Below are positions 42,494 to 51,261 of a stretch of DNA of 64,000 nucleotides, piece by piece. How positions within the stretch are numbered: the first letter of the stretch is position 1; every line of letters begins with the position of its first letter. The stretch covers positions 1,347,501-1,411,500 of the forward strand of contig NZ_AP022853.1 in NCBI RefSeq assembly GCF_011764585.1, in the 5' to 3' direction. Position numbers and translations under genes: made by a program. Under the pieces are notes generated by a model. The model was not told the origin of the DNA. It saw nothing but the letters and a program-made list of their open reading frames with translations, and made no database searches. The DNA comes from Sulfurimicrobium lacus. GTDB taxonomy: Bacteria; Pseudomonadota; Gammaproteobacteria; Burkholderiales; Sulfuricellaceae.

Positions 42494-42511
42494 TGTTCAA
42501 TATGCTGTACA
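42494..42511 (-). promoter_or_regulatory. YefM operator pair
   Basis: TGTTCA (42494-42499) and TGTACA (42506-42511), 12 bp centre to centre, 12-29 bp upstream of the yefM start. TGTACA with this spacing is the known YefM recognition element in E. coli. Confidence 0.65.
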
Positions 42512-42582
42512 AGTCTAGCCGAACCGACTCGCCAATGCAAGCAATCGAATCTGCACCCATTGGGGCACTACCCCAGAAAAGA

Positions 42583-42610
42583 CAATGCCAACCGAGAATG
42601 GTTGGCATTG
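42583..42610 (-). terminator. terminator downstream of tRNA-Lys(CUU)
   Basis: Eleven-bp perfect stem CAATGCCAACC (42583-42593) with 42600-42610, 6-nt loop. On the minus strand it is followed by TCTTTTCT. Confidence 0.8.
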
Positions 42611-42616
42611 AGAAAA

Positions 42617-42692
42617 TGGTGGGCTGTGACAGATTCGAACTGTCGACCTACGGATTAAGAGTCCGCTGCTCTACCAGCTGAGCTAACAACCC
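42617..42692 (-). tRNA. tRNA-Lys (anticodon CUU)
   Basis: 76 nt including encoded CCA (TGG on the plus strand at 42617). Acceptor start GGGTTGTT, D-loop AGCTCAGCTGGTAGAGC, anticodon loop CTCTTAA, T-loop GTTCGAATC. Complete cloverleaf; follows tRNA-Lys(UUU) on the same strand. Confidence 0.95.
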
Positions 42693-42706
42693 TGGGGAAC
42701 AAGTTT

Positions 42707-42740
42707 AAAAGGGGATTAGACATTTGTCTAATCCCCTTTT
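42707..42740. terminator. strong bidirectional hairpin between the two tRNA-Lys genes
   Basis: Perfect 15-bp stem AAAAGGGGATTAGAC (42707-42721) with its complement (42726-42740), 4-nt loop, T-run on either strand. It could terminate part of the tRNA-Lys(UUU) transcripts before the second tRNA. Confidence 0.75.
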
Positions 42741-42747
42741 GTTTTGC

Positions 42748-42823
42748 TGGTAGGACGTGGCAGATTCGAACCGCCGACCAACGGATTAAAAGTCCGCTGC
42801 TCTACCGACTGAGCTAACGTCCC
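42748..42823 (-). tRNA. tRNA-Lys (anticodon UUU)
   Basis: 76 nt including CCA. Acceptor GGGACGTT, D-arm AGCTCAGTCGGTAGAGC, anticodon loop CTTTTAA, T-loop GTTCGAATC. Proximal gene of the pair. Confidence 0.95.
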
Positions 42824-42908
42824 AAGCGAAGCCGGCATTTTACTTTATTTGGTCCCCTTGTCAACGAGCATGTAGAATATTGCCCTCATTTAAGCAGCGG
42901 AATTTGCC

Positions 42909-43787
42909 TTGGAAAACCGGGATAGTTTGCAGCGTTTCATGTTTGAACACGCCGCCGTGCGCGGCGGTATCGTCCATCTGGACAAGACCTGGCAGGCGGT
43001 GCTGGAGCGTCGCGAGTACCCGCCGCTGCTGCGCAACCTGCTGGGCGAAATGATGGCGGCGGCGGCTTTGCTGGCGGCGTCGCTCAAGTTTACCGGCTCG
43101 ATCATTCTGCAGATGCAGGGAGAGGGGCCGGTCAAGCTGGTGGTGGTGGAGTGCCAGAGCGATTTGACCATGCGCGCGATGGCGCACTGGGAAGGGGAGG
43201 TCGTCGGCGAGTTACTGGCGGAACTGCTCGGCGCCGGGCGTTTTGCCATCACGGTCGACCCGCGCGACGGCGGCAAGACTTACCAGGGCGTGGTTGCCAT
43301 CAGCGGTCATTCGGTCGCCGACGCGCTGGAGGATTACATGAGCCGCTCCGAGCAGCTGGAGACGCGGCTGTGGCTTGCCGCCGACGGCAATCGTGCTGCC
43401 GGCATGCTGCTGCAGAAAATGCCGGGGCACGATGTCGATACCGACCCCGACGCATGGACGCGCGCGGTGCACTTCGCCTCCACCCTGACGCGCAAGGAAT
43501 TGCTGGGTCTGCCGGCAACGCAGACTCTCCACCGCCTTTACCACGAGGAAGACGTGCGCGTGTTCGACCCGCAGGACGTGAATTTCCATTGCCCCTGTTC
43601 GCGCGAGCGCGTGGCCGGGATGCTGCGCCTGCTGGGGCACGACGAGGTGCAGGCGCTGCTGAGCGAGCAGGATTCGATCGAGGTGGACTGCGAGTTCTGC
43701 AACCGGCATTACGTGTTCGACAAGGTCGACGCGGAGCAGGCGTTCGCCTCGGACGTGCCCACGCCTGCGCCGAAAAGCCTGCATTGA
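42909..43787 (+). CDS. hslO: Hsp33 redox-regulated chaperone
   Basis: 292 residues. TTG start at 42909 (GCGGAA upstream is a weak site). The N-terminal chaperone domain runs MFEHAAVRGGIVHLDKTWQA to the substrate-binding linker. The C-terminal zinc site is HCPCSRERV (CxC) and DCEFCNRHY (CxxC). Oxidation releases zinc and activates holdase function. It is followed within 2 bp by the hslR homologue, as in many proteobacteria. Confidence 0.96.
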   Translation: MENRDSLQRFMFEHAAVRGGIVHLDKTWQAVLERREYPPLLRNLLGEMMAAAALLAASLKFTGSIILQMQGEGPVKLVVVECQSDLTMRAMAHWEGEVVGELLAELLGAGRFAITVDPRDGGKTYQGVVAISGHSVADALEDYMSRSEQLETRLWLAADGNRAAGMLLQKMPGHDVDTDPDAWTRAVHFASTLTRKELLGLPATQTLHRLYHEEDVRVFDPQDVNFHCPCSRERVAGMLRLLGHDEVQALLSEQDSIEVDCEFCNRHYVFDKVDAEQAFASDVPTPAPKSLH

Positions 43788-43789
43788 GC

Positions 43790-44179
<390 letters not shown>

Positions 44180-44180
44180 A

Positions 44181-44735
44181 ATGTCCCACTTACCGGAAAA
44201 ATCCCAGCAGATCCTGCAAATCCATGCCGCCCTGATTCATCGCGTGGTGGCTGCGTGTCACCAGCGCGAACTGGCGGCGGCGCTGGAGCCGCTGATCAAG
44301 GTTTCCGAGCAGAACGGCTGGGTGGCCCTGATGGGCGCGGTGCGCCAGATCCTCAAGGGCAAGCGCGACGCCAGCCTGATGAACGGACTGGACGAGGAAG
44401 ACCGGATCATCGTCGAGGCCATCCTGAACGGCATCCGCAATCCGGCCTCGCTGCCCGATCCCCAGGCCAAGGCCGAGGCCGGTGCCGCCGCGCCGGGGCT
44501 GGCGGCCATGATCCGGGCGTCCGCGAGCGGCGATGCGCAGGCATTGCAGCTGTTGGCCAACATGGCTGAGCAGATGAGCGGTGCGGGCGGCGACATGGCG
44601 CGGCTGGCGGCGATCATGCGCCGTCTGGTCAACGGCGAGCGCGATGCCGAGCAACTGACGCTGGGCATGGGCGCCCAAGGGCAGGGGCTGGTGCTGTCGA
44701 TTCTCAAGGAGCTGGAAAAGTCCGGCCTGAACTGA
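44181..44735 (+). CDS. conserved protein of unknown function downstream of hslR
   Basis: 184 residues, almost entirely helical (ILQIHAALIHRVVAACHQRE, IIVEAILNGIRNPASLPDPQ, MARLAAIMRRLVNGERDAEQ). One base separates it from hslR, so it is the third gene of that operon. No signal peptide, no motif I recognise; the repeated RRLVNGERDAE-like and ILKGKRDASLM segments suggest an internal duplication. Confidence 0.75.
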   Translation: MSHLPEKSQQILQIHAALIHRVVAACHQRELAAALEPLIKVSEQNGWVALMGAVRQILKGKRDASLMNGLDEEDRIIVEAILNGIRNPASLPDPQAKAEAGAAAPGLAAMIRASASGDAQALQLLANMAEQMSGAGGDMARLAAIMRRLVNGERDAEQLTLGMGAQGQGLVLSILKELEKSGLN

Positions 44736-44748
44736 TCCTGATTTTTTA

Positions 44749-44865
44749 TTAGCCACAGAGAACACAGAGTTCACAGAGAGATTTCGGCTTGATTTCAGTT
44801 TTCGACCTTGCCTGCCAAGTGAGAACCGACCGACTCTCTGTGAACTCTGTGTTCTCTGTGGCTAA
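44749..44865. repeat. long inverted repeat (32-bp arms), bidirectional terminator-like
   Basis: Arms 44749-44780 and 44834-44865 are perfect complements, built from the motif CACAGAG (GCCACAGAGAACACAGAG...). The 53-nt centre is unrelated. It sits between convergent genes. Copies of this CCACAGAGA motif are, as I recall, scattered in many bacterial genomes as intergenic repeats. Confidence 0.75.
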
Positions 44866-44882
44866 AGGATCTCCAAGTTTGA

Positions 44883-47800
44883 CTAGGCCTTGCGGCCGCC
44901 GCTGACCCAGACGTAGAACATCGGCAGGTAGAACAGGCTCAGCACCGTGCCCAGCAGCAGCCCGCCGATGGCGGCGTCGGCCAGCGGCGACAGGCGTTCC
45001 AGGCCGACCGCGCGCTGCATGGCGATGGGGATCATGCCGGCGATGGTGCCGAACGCGGTCATCAGGATCGGGCGGTAGCGCAGCTTGATCGAACCCAGTG
45101 CGGCGTCGAACGGGCTGTGTCCCTCGCGGCGGCGTTCCTGGATGAAGTCCACCATCAGGATGGAATTCTTGATGATGATGGAAAACAGCAGCACGATCCC
45201 CAAAATGGCCGGCAGCGCCAGCGCCTTGTTGAAGGCCAGCAGCCCCCACACCGCGCCGATGGCCGAGAGCGGCAGGATCAGGATGGACAGCAGGGCCAGC
45301 GTCACGCTGCCGTAAGCCGGAACCAGCACGCCGAACAGCAGCAGTATGCCCAGTCCCAGTCCCATCACCATGCGCTTGCTGGAGTCCGCGGCGGCGGCGT
45401 TGTCGCCCATGTCCGCCGCCTCCACGCCGGGCGGCAGTACTTTCTGCGCGGCGGCCAGCGAGCTCTCGCTCAGCTTGCTGATCGGCGCGGTGTTGCGGTA
45501 GGCCAGCACGTCCAGGCTATAGCGCAGGCCGTTGCCGGTGAGCAGCGCCAGGCCCGGCTGCTGCCTGAAACTGCTGATTTCCCCGAGCGCCACGGTGGAG
45601 CCGTCGGGCAACAGGATGGGCAGCAAGGCCAGTGTGCCCGGGTCGGAACGGTAGGGTTCGGCGAAATAGCTGCGCACCGGGATGGCGCTCACCGAGGGCA
45701 GCTTGCTCAGGGAGGCGACCGGGAGGCCCTTCAGGGGAAGCTGCGCCAGCACCGCGTCCGGCGCGATGCCGAGTGCACGAAGCCGCTCCTCGTTCAGTAC
45801 CAGGTGGGTTTCCGCGGTGTTGGCGTCCCAGCTCACCGACACCGACGACAGGCCCTGCACGCCTTGCAGCGCGGCTTTCACTTTTTCTCCCGCCGCCGGC
45901 AGCAGGCGCCAGTCCTCGGCATAGAGGCGGATGTCCACCGGGGCCTTGATGGTGGACAGCGCGGTGGCGCCGGAATCGAAGGCGTCGGCGATGGTCACGC
46001 CGGGCAGGGCGGCGAGCTGGCGGCGCAGGTCGGCTTCGATCTGCCAGCTGCTTTGCTCGCGCTCCAGGCGGTTGACGTAGGTGATGTTGATGGTGGCTTC
46101 CGCCGGGAGCTGCCCGGAACCGAGCGAGATGACGCCGGCTTCGGAGCCGAAGGTCGCGCTGACCCGCTTCACGCGCTTGTCCTGCATCAGGCGCGCCTCG
46201 AATGCGGCGAGCCGCGCCTCGGCGCTGGCGACCGGCTCGTTGGCGCCGAATTTGACGTGCACCCGCACGATGCCGGTATCCATGGGCGGCAACGCGTCCT
46301 TGCCGATGAGCGGGATGATGGTCTTGAAGCTGAACGCCAGCAGCATGAAAGCCGGGATGACCAGGATCAGGCGGCGCGGAAATCCGCCGTGGAAGGCGAA
46401 GCGCAGCCCGCCTGCATAGAGCCCCGCGCCGGGCGCCACCAGCTTCTGATACAGGCCTTCCATCCAGCGCTCCAGGCGATTCTTGGGCTGCAGGCCGTTG
46501 CGGTACCAGAACGCCGAGAGGCGCGGGATGAAGGTCACGGCCACGAAGTAGGAGGTGAACACGGCGATCACCACTGCCAGAACCAGGTGCTTGAAAATCT
46601 GCTGGGAAAAGTCGCCGACGAACATCAGCGGCGAGATCACCGCCGCCGTTGCCAGCGTGCCGATGAACACCGGGAACAGGACTTCCTCGGTGCCGCGCCG
46701 AATGGCGGTCTGCACGTCCTCGTGCAGCTCGCCCAGGTGGCGCTCGATGTTCTCCAGCACCACTACCGCGTCGTCCACCAGCATCCCCAGCGCCAGGATG
46801 ATCCCGGTCATGACCAGGATGTTCATTTCCTTGCCGAACAGCCACAGGATGGCGACGGTGGAGAGGAATACCAGCGGGATGGAAATCAGCGCGGTGGCTA
46901 CAGCGCGCCAGTTGCCGAGGAAGAACAGGATCACGATGCTGGTGAAGATGATGGCGTCGCGCAGGGCTTCCTGCATGTTGTTGTTGGAGTCCGCGATCAG
47001 TTCGCCCTGGGTGTCGGCGACGGAGAATTCCAGATTGGGGTAGCGCGCCTTGAGCGCGGGGAGCTGTGCCTCGATGTCGTCGATGGTCGCCTGCACCGCG
47101 CCGCCGGGGGCGCGCAGCACGGCCACGGCGATCGCCGCCTTGCCGTTGCCGTGGTAGGCGGAAAAGCGCTCGGCGCTGGAGAGGCGCAACTCGGCCACGT
47201 CGCCCAGCGTGAGCCCGCCGGCCAGCGGCATGAGACGCAGCGCTTCGGGGCTGGCGCGTTCGCCGTAGACGGTGACGGTCATGCTGCCGTCCTTGCCCTG
47301 CAGGGTGCCCACCGGCCAGTCGCGGTCGAGCTTGCCGAGCAGCTCCTGCAGCTGTGCCTGGGTAATGCGGTAGCGCGCCAGCTTGAGTGGGTCGAACTCG
47401 ACCCGCAGCGCAGGCTCGTAGCCGCCGAACACTTCCACGTTGGCGATGTTGGGCCGCGTAACGAGCGCGGAGCGGATGTCGTTTTCCGCCAGCAGGCGCA
47501 CCTGTGTCAGGGATAAGCTGGAGCCTGCCTTGGGCGTAACAGCCAGCACCATGACCGGCTGGGTGAAGCCGCCGACCGCATAGACGCTGGAGACGGGCGC
47601 GTCGGGCGGCAGCTTGCCGCGCACGCGCGAGAGGGCGTTGTTGACGTCGAGCAGCGCCGCATCGAGCCCTTTTTCGTAGTTGAACTCGGCGCGTACGATG
47701 GACGCCTCGTTCTTGTTGGTGCTCTGCACGTCGCGGATGTGGCTGAGGGAATACAGCTCCTGCTCGATCGGGCGCGACAGCTTCTGCGCCACGCTGAGCG

Positions 47801-47963
47801 CAGACGCGCCCGGCAGCTGGGTGATCACCGTGACCTGCGGGCGTTCCACATCGGGGTACATGTTGCGGGGCATCTTGACGTAGCCGATCACGCCCAGCAG
47901 CGAGGTGATCAGCAGCACCATGCCGAGCAGCAGGGGACGGCCATGGAAGAATTTAAAGATCAT
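44883..47963 (-). CDS. RND-family efflux permease
   Basis: 1,026 residues, read leftward. Typical RND architecture: helix 1 (PLLLGMVLLITSLLGVIGYV), a large periplasmic loop, helices 2-6 with the proton-relay pair in MLVDDAVVVLENIERHL, a second loop, and helices 8-12 (GLGLGILLLFGVLVPAYGSV...). It is closest in pattern to the HAE/MdtC-like group for organic substrates rather than metal CusA. It pairs with the adaptor and TolC-like genes upstream; a palindromic element now lies between it and the adaptor. Confidence 0.93.
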   Translation of the reverse strand: MIFKFFHGRPLLLGMVLLITSLLGVIGYVKMPRNMYPDVERPQVTVITQLPGASALSVAQKLSRPIEQELYSLSHIRDVQSTNKNEASIVRAEFNYEKGLDAALLDVNNALSRVRGKLPPDAPVSSVYAVGGFTQPVMVLAVTPKAGSSLSLTQVRLLAENDIRSALVTRPNIANVEVFGGYEPALRVEFDPLKLARYRITQAQLQELLGKLDRDWPVGTLQGKDGSMTVTVYGERASPEALRLMPLAGGLTLGDVAELRLSSAERFSAYHGNGKAAIAVAVLRAPGGAVQATIDDIEAQLPALKARYPNLEFSVADTQGELIADSNNNMQEALRDAIIFTSIVILFFLGNWRAVATALISIPLVFLSTVAILWLFGKEMNILVMTGIILALGMLVDDAVVVLENIERHLGELHEDVQTAIRRGTEEVLFPVFIGTLATAAVISPLMFVGDFSQQIFKHLVLAVVIAVFTSYFVAVTFIPRLSAFWYRNGLQPKNRLERWMEGLYQKLVAPGAGLYAGGLRFAFHGGFPRRLILVIPAFMLLAFSFKTIIPLIGKDALPPMDTGIVRVHVKFGANEPVASAEARLAAFEARLMQDKRVKRVSATFGSEAGVISLGSGQLPAEATINITYVNRLEREQSSWQIEADLRRQLAALPGVTIADAFDSGATALSTIKAPVDIRLYAEDWRLLPAAGEKVKAALQGVQGLSSVSVSWDANTAETHLVLNEERLRALGIAPDAVLAQLPLKGLPVASLSKLPSVSAIPVRSYFAEPYRSDPGTLALLPILLPDGSTVALGEISSFRQQPGLALLTGNGLRYSLDVLAYRNTAPISKLSESSLAAAQKVLPPGVEAADMGDNAAAADSSKRMVMGLGLGILLLFGVLVPAYGSVTLALLSILILPLSAIGAVWGLLAFNKALALPAILGIVLLFSIIIKNSILMVDFIQERRREGHSPFDAALGSIKLRYRPILMTAFGTIAGMIPIAMQRAVGLERLSPLADAAIGGLLLGTVLSLFYLPMFYVWVSGGRKA

Positions 47964-47970
47964 GGCTTCA

Positions 47971-48238
47971 AGGGCTCGTTAATGGGTAACTTGGACATAC
48001 GCTGGGGCTGCTTTGGGCGCAGGCCAAGGCGCGAGACGTGCGGTTGTGTCATTCACAACAAGCGGCTCGCAACGCCGGGATGCGCCCAAAGCAGCCCCAG
48101 CCCGGAGGGTTGCTGCGTATTCGGGCGTCTGCGGCGTTGCAAAGCTTGCGAATGGAATAACCATTCGCTGCGCTTCGCGCCTTGCATCCATCCCGAATAC
48201 GCAGCAACGTATGTTCAAGTTACCCATTAACGAGCCCT
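47971..48238. repeat. composite palindromic repeat element inside the efflux operon
   Basis: Outer inverted repeat: 47971-48001 and 48208-48238 (31 bp, one mismatch). Inside it are two adjacent hairpins: 48002-48021 with 48081-48100 (20 bp perfect), and 48109-48125 with 48192-48208 (17 bp perfect). The right outer arm holds the last codons and TAA stop of the adaptor gene; the left arm ends 8 bp from the permease ATG. No ORF of its own. It looks like a small non-autonomous or REP/MITE-type insertion. Confidence 0.75.
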
Positions 48239-49270
48239 CACCTGGAACGGCGTCCCGGCGGCGAGGCGGGTGAGGATGTCGGCGCTGGCGCAGACTACAT
48301 CCCGCTTTTCGAGGCGCGTGTCGAGGGTGGCGGCGCCTTCCTCGCCCTCCGCGCTGAGCGCGATGGCCAGGGATTCCACCTTCTTGTTCTGCTCGTCCAG
48401 ACGCAGCACCGTGGCGTTGCGGCCATCGCTGTTGAAGAGACAGCTGCGCGGCAACAATGTGGCTTGGGGCGATTGAAAAACGACCACCCGCGCGTCCACC
48501 CGCGTGCCGGGAACGAAGCCGCTGGCGGCGCGCGCCTCGTAGCGGCGCAGCCCTTGCGGCGTGGCCTCCGGCCACGGCTGCAGCGCCAGTTCCTGATTGG
48601 CGGCGCGCAGCGTCAATGCCGGCAAGCCTTCCGGCAGGGTCACCAGCAGGCGGTTGCCCGAACTGGTGTCGATGATTTTCAGCAGCGGCTTGCCCGGCGT
48701 GGCCAGGTCGCCCGCTTGCGCGAAGCGCTGGCTCACAACGCCGTCGAAGGGGGCGGTGACCGTGGCGCCGCGCAGGTTTTCACGCGCCAGCGCCAGCCGT
48801 GCGCGTACCGCGGCAAGGCTGGCCTCGGCCGACTGCAGCTGCTCCAGCGACACGCCCTGGATCTGGTACAGCTTGCGGGTGCGCTCCAGGCGCTCATGTT
48901 CGGCCCTGAAGCTGCTTTCGGCGGCCGCCAGGTCGGTGGCGAGGGAGCTGGTCTGTCCGTCGTCCGACTGGCTCATGTCCAGTTTCGCCAGCACGTTGCC
49001 GCGCTTGAACTTGCTGCCCTCGCTCAGCGGCAGGGCGATGACGTAGGCGCTGAGGCGGCTGGCGATGACGGTTTCGTGCAGCGCCGCCACGTCGGCGGTG
49101 GTGCGGCGTGTCAGCGTCACCGGGCCGGGCTGCAGGCGCGCGGCCTCCACCACCACGGCGAGGGCTTGCGGCGGCGGCTCCTTGGCCAGTTGGTCGCGCT
49201 TTTTCTTTACCAGCATCGCACCCGCGGCAACCAGGGCGATGACGATCAGGATGGTGACGATTTTTTTCAT
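48227..49270 (-). CDS. RND efflux periplasmic adaptor (membrane fusion protein)
   Basis: 347 residues. N-terminal anchor MKKIVTILIVIALVAAGAML; lipoyl-hairpin region with VIALPLSEGSKFKRGNVLAK and a coiled coil; beta-barrel domain GATVTAPFDGVVSQRFAQAG. Links permease and TolC-like channel. The C-terminus (PFQVRAR) and stop lie within the repeat element, so the native end may have been changed by it. Confidence 0.92.
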   Translation of the reverse strand: MKKIVTILIVIALVAAGAMLVKKKRDQLAKEPPPQALAVVVEAARLQPGPVTLTRRTTADVAALHETVIASRLSAYVIALPLSEGSKFKRGNVLAKLDMSQSDDGQTSSLATDLAAAESSFRAEHERLERTRKLYQIQGVSLEQLQSAEASLAAVRARLALARENLRGATVTAPFDGVVSQRFAQAGDLATPGKPLLKIIDTSSGNRLLVTLPEGLPALTLRAANQELALQPWPEATPQGLRRYEARAASGFVPGTRVDARVVVFQSPQATLLPRSCLFNSDGRNATVLRLDEQNKKVESLAIALSAEGEEGAATLDTRLEKRDVVCASADILTRLAAGTPFQVRAR

Positions 49271-50542
49271 TTATTTGGGTTCCCAGCGGGCGATATAGTT
49301 TTCCGGCGCCATGCCTGCCAGCACCTGGGCCGAGGACCACGCGGCGGCGGCGCGGGCGCGAGACAGCGCCAGGCGGTAGCGCGCATCGAGCAGGTCGCGC
49401 TCGTGGCGGAACAGGTTTTCCAGGGTCTGGTTGCCGAGGCGCTGCATTTCGCGCTGCACCGCGACGATCTGCTCGCGGTAGGCGATTTCCTTTTCCATCG
49501 CCGCCATGTCGGCGCGTGCCGACTGGTAGGCGCTTTTCAGGCTGGCAAGCTGGCACGCGCTGTCGCGCAGGGCCGCCTGTTTCTGCTCGGCTGCCGCCTG
49601 GGCGTTGAGGTTTTGCGCCTGCGACTGTTTGTAGGCGCTGATTCCCAGCGGCAGGCTCACCACGCCGCCCACGGCCCAGGTGTCGCGATTGTCGCCGTTG
49701 CCCTGGTTGCGGAAATAGTTGGCATCCAGGCTGACGGACGGATACAGGGCGCGGCGGTTTTCGTTCGCCTGCGCGCGCGCGGCATCCGCGCGCGTCTGGG
49801 CGAGCTGTGCCGGCAGAGTCTGTTCGGGCGCAGTTTCGTCCCAATCGGGCAGCGCCAGCGCGGTCGACTTGGGCAGGAAATTTTCCACCCCGCTGGCTTC
49901 CTGCAAATCCGCCTGGGTCTGGGAGATGGCGCCTTGCAGCGCAGTTTCGTCCGCGGCCAGGCGCATGACTTCGCTTGCCGCATAGCTCGCGTCCACGCCG
50001 GCCGCCTTGCCGAGCTCGACTTCCTTGCTGATGCGGGCGTACGTCGCTTCCACGCGGCGGCGGTAGAGCGCGAGCGCTTCCTTCTGGCTGAGCAGTGCTT
50101 GCAGGCCGAAGTAGTCGCTGCCGGCCTGGTGCAGCTTGAGCAGGGTTTGCTGGCGCGCCAGCAGTTCGGCGCTGGCGAGGTCCTGCTTGGCCCTTTCCCG
50201 GTTGGCGGCGATGACGCCGAACACGTCCACCGGCAGGCTGTAGTTGACGCCGGCCTGGCCGATGGCGTCCGAGGTGAGCGGCAGGCCCGGCTGTCCCGGC
50301 GTGTAAACGCCGACCACGCGCTGACCCTCGTAGCGGTGCCACCCGGCGGAGACGGTGGCGTTGCCGAAATAGCGCCCGCTGGCGGCTTCCAGCTGGGCCT
50401 GGGCCGCGCCGGTCTGGTCGCTTGCCGCGCGCAGCTGCGGGTGCTGCAGCGTGTCGCGCAGCAGGTCGGCCAGTTCGCCGGCTTGCGTCGGCAGGCTGCT
50501 CAGGATTCCCAGCAGCGCGGCGGAGAGTATCAGGCGTTTCAG
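49271..50542 (-). CDS. TolC-family outer-membrane efflux channel, probable CTG start
   Basis: 423 residues if started at CTG 50542. An AAGGAA ribosome site lies 6 bases upstream and the start opens a proper signal peptide (KRLILSAALLGILSSLPTQA). In this frame no ATG, GTG or TTG occurs between the upstream stop and codon 76, and starting there would lose the first helices. OEP repeats: LADLLRDTLQHPQLRAASDQ, and LASAELLARQQTLLKLHQAG. First gene of the leftward efflux operon; stop is adjacent to the adaptor start. Confidence 0.85.
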   Translation of the reverse strand: MKRLILSAALLGILSSLPTQAGELADLLRDTLQHPQLRAASDQTGAAQAQLEAASGRYFGNATVSAGWHRYEGQRVVGVYTPGQPGLPLTSDAIGQAGVNYSLPVDVFGVIAANRERAKQDLASAELLARQQTLLKLHQAGSDYFGLQALLSQKEALALYRRRVEATYARISKEVELGKAAGVDASYAASEVMRLAADETALQGAISQTQADLQEASGVENFLPKSTALALPDWDETAPEQTLPAQLAQTRADAARAQANENRRALYPSVSLDANYFRNQGNGDNRDTWAVGGVVSLPLGISAYKQSQAQNLNAQAAAEQKQAALRDSACQLASLKSAYQSARADMAAMEKEIAYREQIVAVQREMQRLGNQTLENLFRHERDLLDARYRLALSRARAAAAWSSAQVLAGMAPENYIARWEPK

Positions 50543-50624
50543 ATGAAGTTCCTTGAAGAGGGTAGGACTGCGTAGATGATAACCGAGTTGTTATATGCGC
50601 CGCTTGATATATAACAAGCATTCG

Positions 50625-50650
50625 AAAAAAAGGCTTCCCGCAGGAAGCCC
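50625..50650 (-). terminator. rho-independent terminator of the YceI operon
   Basis: Stem GGCTTCC (50632-50638) with GGAAGCC (50643-50649), CGCA loop. On the minus strand it is followed by seven T (50625-50631). 19 bp after the yceI stop. Confidence 0.88.
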
Positions 50651-50668
50651 TAATGCACCTAGTTCGTG

Positions 50669-51235
50669 TCAGTCCTTGTCGGCCTCGACCTGGATGACGA
50701 TTTTCACGTCGTCGCCGACTAGGGGGACGTATTTGGCCATGCCGAATTCGGAGCGCTTGAGCGTGGCCGTGGCGTTGGCGCCACAGCGGGGCTTCTTGGT
50801 CATCGGATGGGCGCCGCATTTGAAGTGGTCGAGCTGCAGGGTAAGGGGTTTGGTCACGCCGTGCAGGGTGAACTCGCCATCGGCGCCGACCAGCTTGTCG
50901 CCTTCGAACTTGAGCTTGCTGGAAGTGAAGGTGATGGTCGGGTATTTGTCCGTATCGAAGAACTCTTCGCCGCGCAGGTGCTTTTCCAGGTCGGCCAGGC
51001 CGGTGTCGACCGATGCGGCGTCGATGGCTACGTCAATGCTGCCGGTCTTGGCGACGGGGTCGAGGGTGATCTTGCCGACGGTCTTGTCGAAACGGCCGCG
51101 CTGGATGGAGAAACCGAGGTGGCTGATTTCGAAACTGGGGAAAGTGTGGGTCGAATCGATGGTGTAGCTGTCCGCGGCAAAAGCGGAGACGCTCATGGCG
51201 CTGGAGAGGGCGAGGGCGATCAGGGTTTTTTTCAT
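50669..51235 (-). CDS. YceI-family periplasmic protein 1
   Basis: 188 residues from ATG 51235, chosen for the signal peptide MKKTLIALALSSAMSVSAFA; the frame is open further upstream without a ribosome site. The YceI lipocalin-like fold shows in YTIDSTHTFPSFEISHLGFS, GRFDKTVGKITLD and FTLHGVTKPLTLQL. Family members bind isoprenoid-like lipids. Forms an operon with a second YceI, cytochrome b561 and MarR. Confidence 0.93.
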   Translation of the reverse strand: MKKTLIALALSSAMSVSAFAADSYTIDSTHTFPSFEISHLGFSIQRGRFDKTVGKITLDPVAKTGSIDVAIDAASVDTGLADLEKHLRGEEFFDTDKYPTITFTSSKLKFEGDKLVGADGEFTLHGVTKPLTLQLDHFKCGAHPMTKKPRCGANATATLKRSEFGMAKYVPLVGDDVKIVIQVEADKD

Positions 51236-51261
51236 GTGGGTGCTCCGGTTGGGGGTTGGGT

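Noticed and set aside
42228-42518. Plus-strand open frame opposite yefM
   Set aside because: No homology-like features; the minus-strand YefM/YoeB pair explains the sequence.
45117-47516. 799-codon open frame on the plus strand opposite the RND permease
   Set aside because: Low-complexity Gln/Arg/His/Gly translation; the minus strand is a perfect RND protein.
48182-50575. 797-codon open frame on the plus strand opposite adaptor and TolC genes
   Set aside because: Shadow of GC-rich coding DNA; no domain, and both minus-strand genes are clear.
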